Below, piece after piece: positions 45,997-59,491 of a stretch of 64,000 nucleotides of DNA. The stretch's first letter is position 1. Every line of letters begins with the position of its first letter. The stretch spans positions 1,984,001 to 2,048,000 of the forward strand of contig NC_085884.1 of the NCBI RefSeq assembly GCF_035222275.1. Reading direction: 5' to 3'. A program made the position numbers and the translations under genes. This DNA is from Podospora bellae-mahoneyi (Eukaryota; Ascomycota; Sordariomycetes; Sordariales; Podosporaceae). The notes under the pieces are model-generated. The model was not told the origin of the DNA, did not search any database, and saw only the letters and a list, made by a program, of their open reading frames with translations.

Positions 45997-47203
45997 GAAT
46001 TGTGTTCGATATTGCCTTCGTTGTGTTACGGTCGTTTACAGGTAGGTGATTGCGTTGCGAAGAGTGAGGTGAAAACGAGCAGATAGTCTTGTGATTTTGC
46101 ATTGATCTGGAGAGGGAAGGAATCAGCACAAGTATTGGTTAGCAAGCATTAGGTAGTTGTAAAGACAGCGTATTGAGGATAGCACAACACTGAATACAAG
46201 TACCGTTAATACCGGGCATCGAAATGTCTGGCAGTTGGACTTTGAATCAGAAGCACAATCGATGCTGTCAGTTATGATGAGGGGTTACTGTGTATGTGAA
46301 TGTAGGTGGTACTAATGGCATTGCTCCGGCCTAGTGCTTGTGCAGGGGATGGGTGGGTGTTTCGGGTGATCATGTTGCCGATGACTGGTCTGGTTGGATC
46401 AAGCCCCTCAGTCATGACACTGTCTACCTATCACGATGCTCGGGCACGACACTTTTTTTTTTCAACTTGGTTTATGCTGTTATAGTATACCATTTTGAAC
46501 CTCGGCAACAATCGCCACGGAGCTCGCCGCTCTCTCAAAGAAATAGCCCGGACATAGACAACCCCGCCGTTGGCAGGGTTGCCAAGTCTTGGGGTAACTC
46601 AGCCCTATTCGCGGTCTATGAGGAGAAGGACTCATCACTTGAGTTAACCGCGTTGCCGAATCAACCTTCACGGTTCGGAGGTTTGCGACCTTCGACAACT
46701 CTCGACAAGAAATAGGGGGTTAGAAAAGGGGCGATTGCCCCACAAATCGTTATATCCGCCCACCTCCCGACCCTCCTACACAGCTCACACCGCATCCACC
46801 GCATATTTTTACCCATCTTTCCAACCAACGAGAAACGAACTGAGTCCAGTAAACCCAATCCCAGGTCGCCATAGCCTGTGGTCACGAATCGAGTATTGCT
46901 TCTTCCTCTGGCAACTGTTTGGAAACACTCTTACTTGCAGCACAGTCTAGTTGATCGCCCGCCAAGTGTATGTAATGCGTTTCATGCCGGCATAGGGAAC
47001 CGAAAGAGGACATCTACAACGATACAACTCTGGCCGCCCCCCCAAGACAGGCCTTTGGCTGGAATCCCGAGGCAGATCCATATAGCTTTGCAGATCCGGT
47101 TTTGGCCCCGAAGGTTTGGGTTTGTTTTCTTTCTTCCACGCGAGCCACTTGTCCGGTTTGGGCTTTGTGAGAAACTGTTGTGCAAAGAGATCGACTGCTC
47201 AAG
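45997..47203. other. Intergenic, MSN5 3' flank and Zn2Cys6 promoter
   Basis: 1.2 kb. Contains a T run at about 46453-46462. Frames of 70-127 codons have no family content. An MSN5 3' region followed by promoter of the transcription factor is the likely content. Confidence 0.45.
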
Positions 47204-49275
47204 ATGGTGTATCTGGGTAGACCCTCCAAGGGTTGTCAGATGTGTAGGACCAGGAGGATAAAGGTACTCGACCTCCTGACGTGATACAGACGATGATGTA
47301 CGAGAACATCGATGGCTAATTACAACAGTGCGACGAAACAAAGCCAACATGCAACCAGTGTGCCAAGGCCCGTCGACAGTGTCCGGGATACAGAGACGAA
47401 TTTGATCTTCTACTTCGAAACGAAAACCAGGCGGCAGCCAGGAGGGCACTGAAAGCCAACACCGCCGCTGCTTCATCCAGCAGCAGCAGCAGCAGCAAGA
47501 AAGCTACTGCTTCCAACAAGAACGCACAACCGCACCCCCGGCAGCAGGCATTACAACTCTCTAGATCCCAGACAGCAGCACTCACCAACTCTCTCAGCAT
47601 CCCAGTTGAAGACCTCGCCACTTGTCACTTTCTATCTAATTTTGTTCTGGTCCCGCCGCAAGAACAACACTCGGCAAGAGGGTACAATCACTTTCTGCTT
47701 CCCTTGCTGCAGCAGTACTCGAACGGCACGAACAGAAAAGAAATCACGCACCTCCAGCACGCATTCAACGCCTGTGCTTTGGCTTCACTGGGGGAGAGAT
47801 ATGGAGTTCCCAGCCCCGGCCGCGGGCATGGGCGTTTAACAACAGGAAAAGAAAAGGAGACGCTCCTTCGAAAGGGGGCTGAAGAATACACGCTTGCTCT
47901 GATGGCCACAAATGCGGCTTTGAGGGATCCAGTTCGGTGTAAAGAGGATGGAACCCTGGCAGCTGTTTTGTTGCTGGGCATGTTTGAGGTATGTCTGAGC
48001 CGCCGCTTGTTTTGCAGTCATTTGTGGAAAAGGGCTTACCTCTCTGATCTTTCAGAACATCACCGCCAGACAAGACACCGGGTCAGCCTGGGGTTCCCAC
48101 GTCGAGGGAGCAGTCCAGCTCGTCAAGGCCCGAGGGAAGAAACAGCTCAAGTCAAAGCTGGGGGTGCAGTTATTTGTCGTTGTACGGTCACAGCTAGTAT
48201 GTGTCATTCTTTCTGTTTCGTTGCTCTTTTCCATGCTTCTGGGCTGACACGTTGTAGATCATCCACAACTTCATCACTGCCACACCCCTCCCCATGGGGG
48301 TTTCATGGTGGTTAAACGAGGACGCAAACTCGGATCCAACTGCCAACGCGTGCGAGCGACTCAACCTCTTGACGGCCGAACTGAGAAGCGAGGCGTACGG
48401 CTTCTTCTCCAGCCCACTATCGTTCTCCTCTTCGCCAGCATCCATCGCCGCGGTCGAAGAGTTCCTCGCTCGAGCTCGAGCCCTCGATGCCGAGGCTGTC
48501 GAGTGGTTCGCCACATTACCCCGGTCCTGGCAAATCGAATCCATCCCGTATTCGTCATCCGGCAACGAGAATATTTTCCCTGGTGTTGTGCATGTGTACC
48601 CGGATATGTGGACAGCAGCCATCTTCAACCTCGCACGTGCTACTCGAATGGTGCTCATGTCGATCATCGTGCGGTGTGCCGCGTTTTTGGTCCGGCCGGG
48701 AGACTATCGGACCACGGCAGAGTATGCCTTTGCCGCGAGGACGGCGAGCAGTGTGGTGAGTGAAGTGATTGCGAGTGTTCCATATCATCTTGGGCATCTC
48801 CCGCCACGGAAAGACAAGAGGGGGAATCCAATAGAAAACAGTCTTAATGGTAGAGGATTGGGGGGGTATTTCTTGACGTGGCCATTGGCGTGTGTCGTTA
48901 CTCACGATCATGTAACCGATGCTCGTAAGTCACTATCCCGCTATGTTTAGGGAGAAGGAAGCTGCTGATAAAAGAAAATACAGAACGGGAATATGTGCGA
49001 GGACGGTTGAGGTATATCGGAGATGAGCATGGGATCAAGTATGCAAGGGTGCTGTTTGGGGTTTGTGGATCCTCCCGCGTTGAGCTTCATTAGACGCCAG
49101 ACGCTAACAGGCATAATAGGTTAACCTCAGGCTTCCGAGTATGCTTATCTTTAAGGATGGAAAGCTTGCCGCTGCGGCGGCTGCAAGTAAAATCCCGGGG
49201 GCGCACAGTGTTGGGGGTTCGGCCGGTGCTGTCATGCGTGCGGCGGGTCTCACGAGTAGACTCAGATCGGTGTGA
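47204..49275 (+). CDS. Zn(II)2Cys6 fungal transcription factor
   Basis: Nuclear DNA-binding regulator of unknown target. Six exons (47204-47263, 47329-47988, 48056-48196, 48258-48924, 48984-49060, 49120-49275) give 586 aa. The binuclear cluster is at residues 11-38: KGCQMCRTRRIKCDETKPTC then NQCAKARRQCPGYRDEFD, with spacing C-x2-C-x6-C-x6-C-x2-C-x6-C, split by intron 1 just before the third Cys. A Ser run (SSSSSSSKK) follows. The middle region (VEDLATCHFLSNFVL, FNACALASLGERYG, LAAVLLLGMFENITARQDTGSAWGSHVEGAVQLVKARG) is the fungal-specific regulatory domain common in Pezizomycotina. It has no biosynthetic genes beside it, so it is probably not a cluster regulator. The last intron has a less usual donor (GTTTGT). 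Confidence 0.9.
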
Positions 49276-49451
49276 GAAGGCAAGGAGGGGATAGCCACAG
49301 CTTGTGTCTTTGGAGTTTTGTATGAATTGAATACCCTGGTGTACAAGTAATCCTGGTCCATCATGAAATAGTCATAAGTCATTGAGATGCTTTCTTTCCA
49401 TTTGGTTTCTAATCAAACCAACCAAGCCTCAAAGGAAACGAAAACCCCCGT
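49276..49451. other. Short convergent gap, Zn2Cys6 gene and small membrane protein
   Basis: 176 bp between converging stops. No feature seen. Confidence 0.45.
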
Positions 49452-49918
49452 TTAGTCACTGCCGATCTTGGGACTCTTTTGTTTTGTGAGGAAGTTTCTA
49501 TCTCGTTGATTAGCAAGCCTCGAAAGAAGTTGTATGAATCACGACATACCTCTTGCGCTTCGAGGTATCAACTGCATTCCCGCTCAGATCCCATGCCTTG
49601 ACAAACCAGCTCTGTGTCGCATCCAGGTACGACTCGTCCTTGACATTTTTGACACTGACGCGAAGACCGTCTTTGGTGAAGACCATGTTTTTGTCGCCCA
49701 TCTGCTTTTCGGCCTGGTCCTTGATCTTCATGACAGAAACGTAAATCTGATAGCCAACCCAGGCCATTACGCCCAGTACTGCCAGGACGATAAACAACGG
49801 GATGAGTTGCCTGTTGGGCTTGGTTAGTTGGAAGCTTGTGGCCCAAGAGTCTGGGTAAGTCAAACCTAGCTGCTGATGGTGGCGGCGGAGGAGGCGCCTT
49901 TTTCTTTCCCCAAGCCAT
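49452..49918 (-). CDS. Small single-pass membrane protein, function unknown
   Basis: Three-exon model (49918-49866, 49810-49550, 49497-49452), 119 aa. The N-terminus MAWGKKKAPPPPPPSAAR is basic and proline-rich. One membrane helix follows at about 19-41 (LIPLFIVLAVLGVMAWVGYQIYV), then a hydrophilic domain (IKDQAEKQMGDKN, VFTKDGLRVSVKNV, DATQSWFVKAWDL). The last intron (49498-49549) has a GTATGT donor, a GCTAATC branch and a TAG acceptor; if it were kept the protein would instead end YVVIHTTSFEAC. I do not recognise a named family; it looks like a tail-out or single-pass protein. Starts away from SEC24. Confidence 0.72.
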
Positions 49919-51184
49919 GATGATGATGATGACGAAAATGTAGAGTCGAGGCGTGGTCGCTTTCTGGAATCTAGGTAGGTGGGATGTCGGCTTTTTCTAG
50001 TAGGTTTGATCTAAGACACACGAGAGAAAAAAGAGGTGATCGTAATTTAATGACAGGTCTTGTCCAACAAGGCAGACCGTCTGGACAGTGTCAGGCGGTA
50101 CCTAGTTGTATTGTCAGGGCTTTGGTCACGGTGCATGGACAGATGTGGCGGAATGTTGCTGCAGGACAGCTTTTTGTCCTCTATTTCAGTCCCCTACTGC
50201 CTCTTTCCATCTGCACGACCGTTGCAGAGCCCTGAGCCATTTTAACCACTTGCCGATTGTCCTCTAAGCTTGGTCAACCGGTTATCCATGTCGGCCATGC
50301 ATTGCAGCAGAAAAGAATTGTATGTAGCTGAACCCAAATGCTGGTTGGTGGCCTCGCAGAGGTGCCGTGTTGTCCGGCTTGTCTCTGTTAGCGCAGCTCC
50401 AGCCTCGGGAGATGACGCGCCCTGGTGGGGTGAGTGATCTACCCGGCGGGTACCTCATCGATGGAGGGGGAACTTGCGAAGCCCTGCGGCTAATCGCATG
50501 CATTTATCGAGGGTCTCGATAAGCATGTACCGGGCAGCATGCAGCATGCAGCCAGAAGGGTTACCTTCTTCATACAGCTGCTGCACGTCAGTTCCAGGTT
50601 TCTGGCACCAGATGCGCCAGTCGAGGTTGCCCACAAAATAGAAGTCTCCTACACCACACTGCCCATAATTCACTGAGGAGAGAGCAATAGTTGACCACCA
50701 TACTTAACCCTGACGATGGAAAGTGGACTGATGCATCCCTAGGCTGGCTTGTGTTCTTGGCCCAAGCTCCCGTTCAAAATTCCCACATTTTCTACTGCTT
50801 CCCTGCCAAGAGCCTTTCCATTGTCTGTGGCTGGTGCTTCCCTCGCCTCACCGCACACTGAGACGTTGAGGCCAGTCTGTCCCGTCAACCCGCAACCCCT
50901 CGCTGCCACAGTTGCTCAAGGTTCAGGCGACAGCTGTCCCGACCGCATCCCACACATAACCCTGAGACACCAGCCCAGGGAGCTCTGCTCCACTAGCTAC
51001 CACGCCTCACGACTGACGTCCGTCAGTCAACCGCCATTCTTGCCATCTTGCCAGGTTGCGCAAATCACCAAACTTTGCTCAAAGTCGGCCGCCCTGTTAT
51101 TACCGTGCTGAGGCTGCACGCACTGCTCGCGCCTTGATCATCACGACACCTCGCTTTCTTCAGCCGACACCTGTCCAGCACAGC
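49919..51184. promoter_or_regulatory. Divergent intergenic, small membrane protein and SEC24
   Basis: 1.27 kb between divergent starts. An open frame in phase with SEC24 reaches back to 51056 without family content. The last 450 bp before SEC24 is CT/CCA-rich, likely leader. Nothing else recognised. Confidence 0.45.
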
Positions 51185-54158
51185 ATGTCTGGTGCTTCCA
51201 ACGACGGCTACGGCCAGTGCCCGCCCCAGCAGCCCGGCGACCACCAGCAGCAACCTCCATATCCCGACCAAGCCTACGATAACGCTGTCCCCGTCGCACC
51301 AGGTCACGCCGCCGATCACGGCAGAAAAAAGAAGAGACAATATGCCGCCAGCGCTTTCGACGTCGGCGTGGGGGGTAATGTTGTAGCGGCAGGGCAGCCC
51401 GTCCCAGGGGCAGCTCCATATGGAGCTCCAGCTGCTGTTCCAGCTTATGGAGGTTATCCCGCGCAACCAGAGGTCCAGCCAGCCGCCTATGGCGCTCAAC
51501 CTGCCCAGCCATACGGCCAGCCCGCTGCTGTCGGCGGTTACCAGGCTCCGGATCCCTACTATCCCTCGGCCGGAGCTGTCCCGGCTCCTGGCGGCGTTGC
51601 CGGTCTGACTGCCGGTTTCCAGGGCATGAACCTGGGTGCTGGTGCTCCCGGCGGTATTCCACAACAGCAACCGCAACAGCTCCCCCCTCAGGCGAGAGCT
51701 GGTCCTTTGAATCAGCTTTACCCGACTGATCTCCTCAACCAGCCATTCAATGTGTCTGAATTGGACCTCCCTCCACCCCCCATCATCTTGCCTCCCAACG
51801 TAGGTCTTTTGTATCCGGAACCTACCACCTCCGGACATGCTAACAAATCTCGCAGGCGAGCGTCACCCCATCCCCAGATGCGAACTGCTTTCCCAAGTAC
51901 GTGCGGTCCACGCTCAATGCCGTTCCAACGACCCACAGCCTCCTCAAGAAGAGCAAACTTCCCTTTTCGCTGGTGATCCAACCCTATGCCGCCCTCCACG
52001 ATCTCGATGACCCCGTCCCTGTGGTCCAAGACCAAGTCATCTCCCGCTGCCGGAGATGCAGATCCTACATCAACCCCTTCGTGACCTTCTTGGATCACGG
52101 CCACCGGTGGAGATGCAACATGTGCAACCTCACCAACGACGTTCCCCAGGCCTTTGACTGGGATGCTGCTGCGCAGAAGAGTGTGGACCGGTGGCAACGG
52201 CACGAGCTCAACCACGCCGTGGTTGAGTTCGTTGCTCCTCAGGAGTACATGGTCAGACCACCCCAACCGCTGGTCTACTTGTTTTTGTTTGATGTCAGCT
52301 ACGCTTCCGTCTCTAGCGGTCTCCTGGCCACGGCAGCTCGCACAATTGAGGCCAGCCTCGATAGAATACCGAACGCTGACCGCCGTACCCGTCTCGGCTT
52401 TATGGCTGTCGATTCGAGCCTGCATTACTTTTCGGTCCCCAAAGACACGGACGAGAATGGTGAAACAAGCATGCTCGTGGTTAGCGATCTTGACGAACCC
52501 TTCCTTCCGGTTCCCGGCGAGCTGTTGGTTCCCCTGACCGAGTCCCGCCGGAGTATCGAAAACTTCCTCACCAAACTTCCCAAGATGTTTGAGCATAATC
52601 AGGATAATGGCTCTTGCATGGGCTCTGCTCTTCGTGCAGGAGACAAACTGATCTCTCCCTTGGGTGGCAAGCTTGTCGTTTTGAGCGCATCACTGCCTAA
52701 TGTCGGACACGGAAAGCTCACAATGAGAGAGGACAAGAAGCTTCTGGGCACTTCTAAGGAAGGCTCTCTGCTTCAGACTGCTGCGACGTTTTACAAGTCC
52801 TTTGCGGTGGAGTGTTCCAAGAACCAGGTGTCGATTGACATGTTCCTCTTCTCATCGCAATATCAGGATGTGGCTTCTCTGAGCAATCTCCCGAGATATA
52901 CGGGTGGTCAGACGTGGTTTTATCCTGGGTGGAACGCTGGGCGTGCCGAGGATGCTATCAAGTTTGCCTCTGAATTCAGGGACTATCTGTCTTCGGAGAT
53001 TGGGTTGGAAGCTGTCCTTCGTGTGCGTGCTACTACCGGCTTGCGCATGAGTACGTTTTATGGCAACTTTTTCACCCGAAGCTCCGACTTGTGTGCTTTC
53101 CCGGCATTCCCTCGCGACCAGTGCTACGTGGTGGAGGTGGCGATTGATGAGAATTTGACCAAGGATGTTGTTTGCATGCAGACGGCCGTCTTGCACACGA
53201 CTTGCAACGGCGAGCGCCGCATCCGCGTCATGACGCTTGCTCTGCCCACCACGACCAACCTTGCCGATGTGTACGCTTCGGCTGACCAGTCCGCCATCAC
53301 GACATACTACACGCACAAGGCTGTTGAAAGGGCATTGGGCAGCGGTTTGGATTCGGCAAGAGATCTTCTCCAGAAAACAATCACGGACCTTTTACAGACG
53401 TTCAAGAAAGAGCTGGCAGGCGGCAGCATGGGCGGTGGACTCCAGTTCCCATCCAACTTGCGTGGCCTTCCAGCATTGTTCCTCGGCTTGATGAAGCATG
53501 TTGGTCTGAGGAAGTCGGCCCAGATTCCATCGGATCTGAGGTCGGCTGCTCTGTGCCTTCTTTCCACTCTTCCGGTTCCTCTTTTGATGCAGTACATCTA
53601 CCCCCGGCTGTACTCTCTTCACGATATGCCTGACAATGCCGGTATTCCGGACCCCGAAACAAGTCAAATCGTGCTCCCGCCCCCTCTCAACTTGTCATCA
53701 GAAAAGTTTGTTCCCTACGGTCTGTATCTGATTGACGACGGGCAAACACAATTCCTGTGGGTGGGTCGCGAAGCGGTGCCTCAGCTTCTTGTTGATGTGT
53801 TTGATGTTGCGGACCGGACGCAGCTCCAGGTTGGCAAGGCCACACTCAAGGAGCTGGACAATGACTTCAATGAGCGGGTCCGGGCTGTCATTCAGAAGAG
53901 TCGAGACCACAAGTCCAAGGGTGTGGGAAGCATCATCGTCCCGCACCTCTACATTGTTCGGGAGGATGGCGAGCCTAGCTTGAAGCTATGGGCTCAGACA
54001 TTGCTGGTGGAGGACCGGGCGGACCAAGGACTGAGCTACGTACAATGGATGGGCTCCTTGAGAGAAAAGGTAAGTTCTTAGCAAGACAATGAGGAGCATG
54101 GGCTCCAGCCAGTGCGACAGGCTTCATTGCTAACGCCAGAGTCCAGGTTGTTCAATAA
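51185..54158 (+). CDS. SEC24: SEC24, COPII coat cargo adaptor
   Basis: Inner-coat COPII subunit that pairs with Sec23 and selects cargo leaving the ER. Three exons (51185-51799, 51856-54069, 54147-54158) give 946 aa. Residues 1-190 are Gln/Pro/Gly/Ala-rich and disordered. The zinc finger has Cys at about 270, 273, 292 and 295 ([11 protein letters not shown]...WRCNMCN). The trunk domain follows ([64 protein letters not shown]), then beta-sandwich, helical and gelsolin-like parts ([20 protein letters not shown]). The last exon codes only Val-Val-Gln and stop after a branch GCTAAC intron; without splicing the end would be Val-Ser-Ser instead. Confidence 0.96.
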
Positions 54159-57100
54159 TCGAGGGGCATCGTAGTTTAGGGGATATCGAACGCAGCATTC
54201 TACAGGGTGTTTCGAGAACCAAGCAAGGCTAGAGAAAGAAGTTTTACGAGTTTACATCAATGAATAGCTATTCCCAACCAACGTTACCGGGATGACTGAA
54301 TACTGTGTGGTCTTGGGGGAGGTGACCAGCTTACATGTTCTGCTCCAATATACCTGACGTGTTGACAGGCCGCAGCTGGCCCATCGGGGGGACATCAGCC
54401 TCTCCCGGCACTGGGTACCAGTTGAGTGCCGGAGGTTATATACAACTGTGGATATATGGTACCCAGAATAGCAGTACCCCACTGGGTCGCCTTTACTGGC
54501 CGCAAGGGATATGCCTTCACTTGCGGCTCTTGTATCCCGGTCGGTACAGCAGATGCAGGAACGGTTTCGTGTAAGAAAACCGAGAAGGGAATATGAATGC
54601 TATTTACGAAGACATAGTGGGCAGTAGTGTTAGTAAAGAAGACGATGCTTGATCATGAGATTTGACATCGAATCGAAGAAAGTGAGCAGTGAGGGCGGTG
54701 CGAATGCTTAGTTTGAGCACTGATCCCAAATTATGGAATGGAGCTACTGTTTCCAAACAGCCAAGGCCAACGACCAGGGCCCACCCCACCACCCCGCCAA
54801 GCCATCATGAAACCGCAGCCATTCGTTTGGGAGACATCAACTCAGGTTGAGACATTGCGCCGAAGGGGGTAACAGCAAAGCAGGAACACGAGAAAGACCC
54901 CCAAGACACCGTACGAACGATGGGTCTGTGTGAGAGACTGATGTCTGGCACAAAATGTAAATTGGAGGGGGACCAACAGGCAGTGTCAGTCACTGTCACT
55001 CAGAAAATAGGCGCCCAACGGGAAGGGCAAAACCATGGCTGAGATGCGCCATTGGACCGTTGCGGAAGCGTGGGTAGCGTGTAAAGCTCCTAGCATGCAA
55101 GCCCAGTGAACCTGTGGTGCATAAACTGAATGAGCAGATGCAGTGTGATTCATGAAGATGTTTCTATATACGGACATACATGTCGACATGCGATAAGATA
55201 CGGATAGAAGCTGTCGTATGAATCCGAAACAGCACATGGTCATCGAATCTCACCAGCCACTGCTCACCTGCTGTTAAGCGCCGGCTGATGGGAACAAGAG
55301 GCTGCTGATATGGACGGACGGGCACAACGGCGGGTGATCGGGCGGCCATATGTCGGGTCGGTAGTGTACCTAAGGTGGTGGTCGGGCGGGTCGTCCGTTT
55401 TGTGTCTGGACGTTACGGTGCCCCTCCAGACGGTGGGGATTGTGAAAAGGAGGCGATGGTGAAGCTCCACGCGGGTTTCTCCATCCACCATCGTCGTCTC
55501 TTTGGTTTCCAGAAGAAAAGGAGAACGGCTGGTGACTTTTACGCAAAGGTGCTATCCAAGGCGGGACCGGCTCTCCCGCTGCAACCCGGCGTTTTGAAGC
55601 CAACCCTGACGGCTTCAAGCGAGTCCAAATCGGGATCCGAACAAGCCTGGCCGCCCTCCAAAAGGGAAAAGCAGCCCAGACCACCTCCCCTCTTTCTTGG
55701 GCCCCTGAACAAATCCACCGAAACGGGCGAGACAGATCCTGAGATCCACGGCCGGGTGCTGGGGCTGCCCTGTCGAGGTGAGCCTCTCTGGTCAACGCTC
55801 CAAGATGTAATTAACACCTCCCTCTCCCTCGTCCTCGTCCTCGCCATCATCAGCATCAGCTTCATCCGTCTCTTCCTCCTCCAGTGTGTTTCCTGCCAGA
55901 AGAAAGAGACTGGAAATAGTCAAGTAACGGCGACGTAACTCGACCTGTGCATCTCATTCGCTGCAGCCCACCTGCCCGCCTTTCCCTCCGCAGTCCAGAA
56001 AGCGGGGCAATTCTGTCGCGCACCCTGTCGCAAGAGAGATCTCCCTTTTCCCCTCCTCCCTCTCGCTCTCTTTATTTTGGCGCTCGTTGCTTGTTTGTTT
56101 GCTGTCGAAGCTTCTTCACCGACCGGCCACCGTCCAGGCCGAACTTCAGCAAAGGTACGTGTGTTTCTTGTGTTGAATGCTGTTCTTGCTGTGATGGGCG
56201 CCTGGGCGCTGCCATCCTGCTCCCATCTTGTTCCCATCCCAGCCAAGTGTTTCCCCCTCACCACCGCCCCCTCTTCACCAACCGAAGGATATGGACTGCA
56301 GGTGGTCTGGTGCCCTTCGAAAGAAGCAGATCATACGAAGCACGCACCGCTAGCAACTATCGCCAAAACCCCCCCGGGAGTCGCTTCTCAACCTAGGCCC
56401 CACGCACTCGAGGAGAGCCAGGCGAGGTGTCTGATCGCCCGCCTTTCGGATAATCGTCATCCGGATAACCCCTGGGCAACAAAACACACTCGAACTGAGC
56501 TTCTAGAAGTCACCGTTCTTTTGGATGGGGAAGAGGTGTCGCTCAGAGCAGGGCTTCTGACACCTGATCACCAACGCTCGCCGTCCACTCCCGTGTCTTT
56601 GCTGGTGTGTGCGCCTGCGGTGCATCGTGGGTGCCTGTGTGTTGCGTCCGCACGTTCGGTTGCCCCACGACGCCGAGGGGGAAGCTCTGCTGCTGGCGGG
56701 GGGCGCGGTTTCCCCCCCCCCCCGTTGCTCTGTCTACCTACTTCTGGCAGCCGGGCCTGTACCTGAGCACCCGAGCGCAACACAGCGATCACCCGTATCG
56801 GATCTCCTGCCGCCACACACTTTCGGCTTTCTTACTTTCTCGGGGAGTTTTGGTTGGTCTTTTGTCACACAGCTGCTAACATGGCATTTGTCGCCTCATG
56901 ATTAGACAAGACCTTTAATCGATCTCCCTACCACCACCATCATCTAATTACTGGCACCTACGCCACGAACAAAGAACTTCCGACCTAACTTCACGAATTC
57001 TCTGTTTTGGCTACCCGTCCTTGCGCGGGTAAAAGTGACTCGTCACCTCAACTGCTGAAGAAATATCTGAGACAAGGTGTGTTCAGCTCTGCCTTCCGCG

Positions 57101-57325
57101 CTCCTATATGCAACAAGCTGACATGGCAGTAAATAGCAGCTTTGTTCTGCTCCGGCGATCGATATACAACTACATCTCCAATCGAGCCCCCTTCACCCTT
57201 GCCGAGAGAGCTGGTCCGTCATACCACTGGGTTGCTCGCAAGGCCAGCGCCCCTTCCCACCACCCTATCTCTGGGGAATCATACTCAAATCACTAGCTTC
57301 GCGAATCCACTCTCCCTAATCCAAC
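54159..57325. promoter_or_regulatory. 3.2-kb intergenic region upstream of the MAP kinase
   Basis: Largest gene-free stretch in the window. The first part is SEC24 3' sequence. From about 55900 it is strongly CT-rich and contains a 12-C run at 56712-56723, suggesting the promoter and a long leader of the MAP kinase gene. A 62-codon upstream frame ends at 57296, 29 bases before the kinase start. A 188-codon frame at 55375-55938 has one hydrophobic helix near its end but no family resemblance and is not called a gene. Confidence 0.5.
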
Positions 57326-58581
<1,256 letters not shown>

Positions 58582-59401
58582 AAAACCGTTTGTTGGAAGT
58601 GGTTTGCTTGTCTGAGCAAAGTGGGTTGGTTTGTATACCGTGGATTTTTGACTGAGCAAGATCAAGGGTGGGATGGATAGGGATAGCATAGGGCAGGATA
58701 ACAGCATGTGTGACAATTGTAGAAAAAGGAGGGAAATACCTGGGATGTGAAATTTGGGGGGCAGGGTGAGGGGCTCCTATTTAAGTCATTTTTTTTTTCC
58801 TATCCTCAATTGGGCGTATTTGAGTAGTTGATGAGGGAAATACCTTTTGTGAAATGCTCGACTTGTGGGAAGTTGCTGATAATTTGCGATTGAACCTTGT
58901 TGCAATGCCGTCAGTTGCGCATGGGAATTGTGGAAATGAATGATACCTCCAGGTGGTATAGATATAAGCCCCATGGCACACACCGATGAAGGAACACGCC
59001 CACCCTGTCACTTTGTTCTGAAGTTTCTTGTCTTATCTCATTGCTTCCCTATCGTACTGTCCTGTTCTGCCCTTTAACAAAACTGTTGTGTTATGATTGA
59101 GTAGGAGGGTGGGTATCTCTGTCGTCCAATTCTTCCCATACTCCTTATTCTCTTGTTCTTATCATTTTCTTCAATGAATGCCCAAAATCAAATCCTCGAA
59201 ACTGAAAACCCATTAAAACAGCCACCATGCCTTTTCTTATAACCATGCTCGCCTGCTTGCCTGCCTGCTTGCTTTTTTTGGTAATGTATCATGTCGTCCA
59301 CTTTGGCCAGGCAACGCCCCTTTTACTCCTATTCTCCCATCCAGACCAATGCTTGTTCCCTAGTACAAACTCCCTTGCCAGAAACGGAAAAGAAACAAAA
59401 C

Positions 59402-59433
<32 letters not shown>

Positions 59434-59491
59434 GTGATCACTGAACAGTCAAAACCCCCGACGACATCCTCAACCTCGGGTCGGAAGCCAC
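58582..59491. other. Convergent intergenic, MAP kinase and OXR1
   Basis: 910 bp between converging genes. AT-rich, with a T run around 58790-58799 and a 27-A run listed separately. No coding signal. Confidence 0.5.
59403..59429 (+). repeat. 27-nt poly(A) run
   Basis: Uninterrupted A tract, about 63-90 bp beyond the OXR1 stop (poly(T) in the OXR1 sense). No flanking target-site duplication or retroposed gene body is visible nearby. Confidence 0.95.

Noticed and set aside
51065-52596. Antisense frames of 173-292 codons across SEC24
   Set aside because: They mirror a strongly conserved coding strand and show no domain of their own.
55375-55938. 188-codon frame with a terminal hydrophobic helix
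   Set aside because: No recognisable homology or splice structure, and it overlaps GC-rich non-coding sequence. Kept as a mention only.
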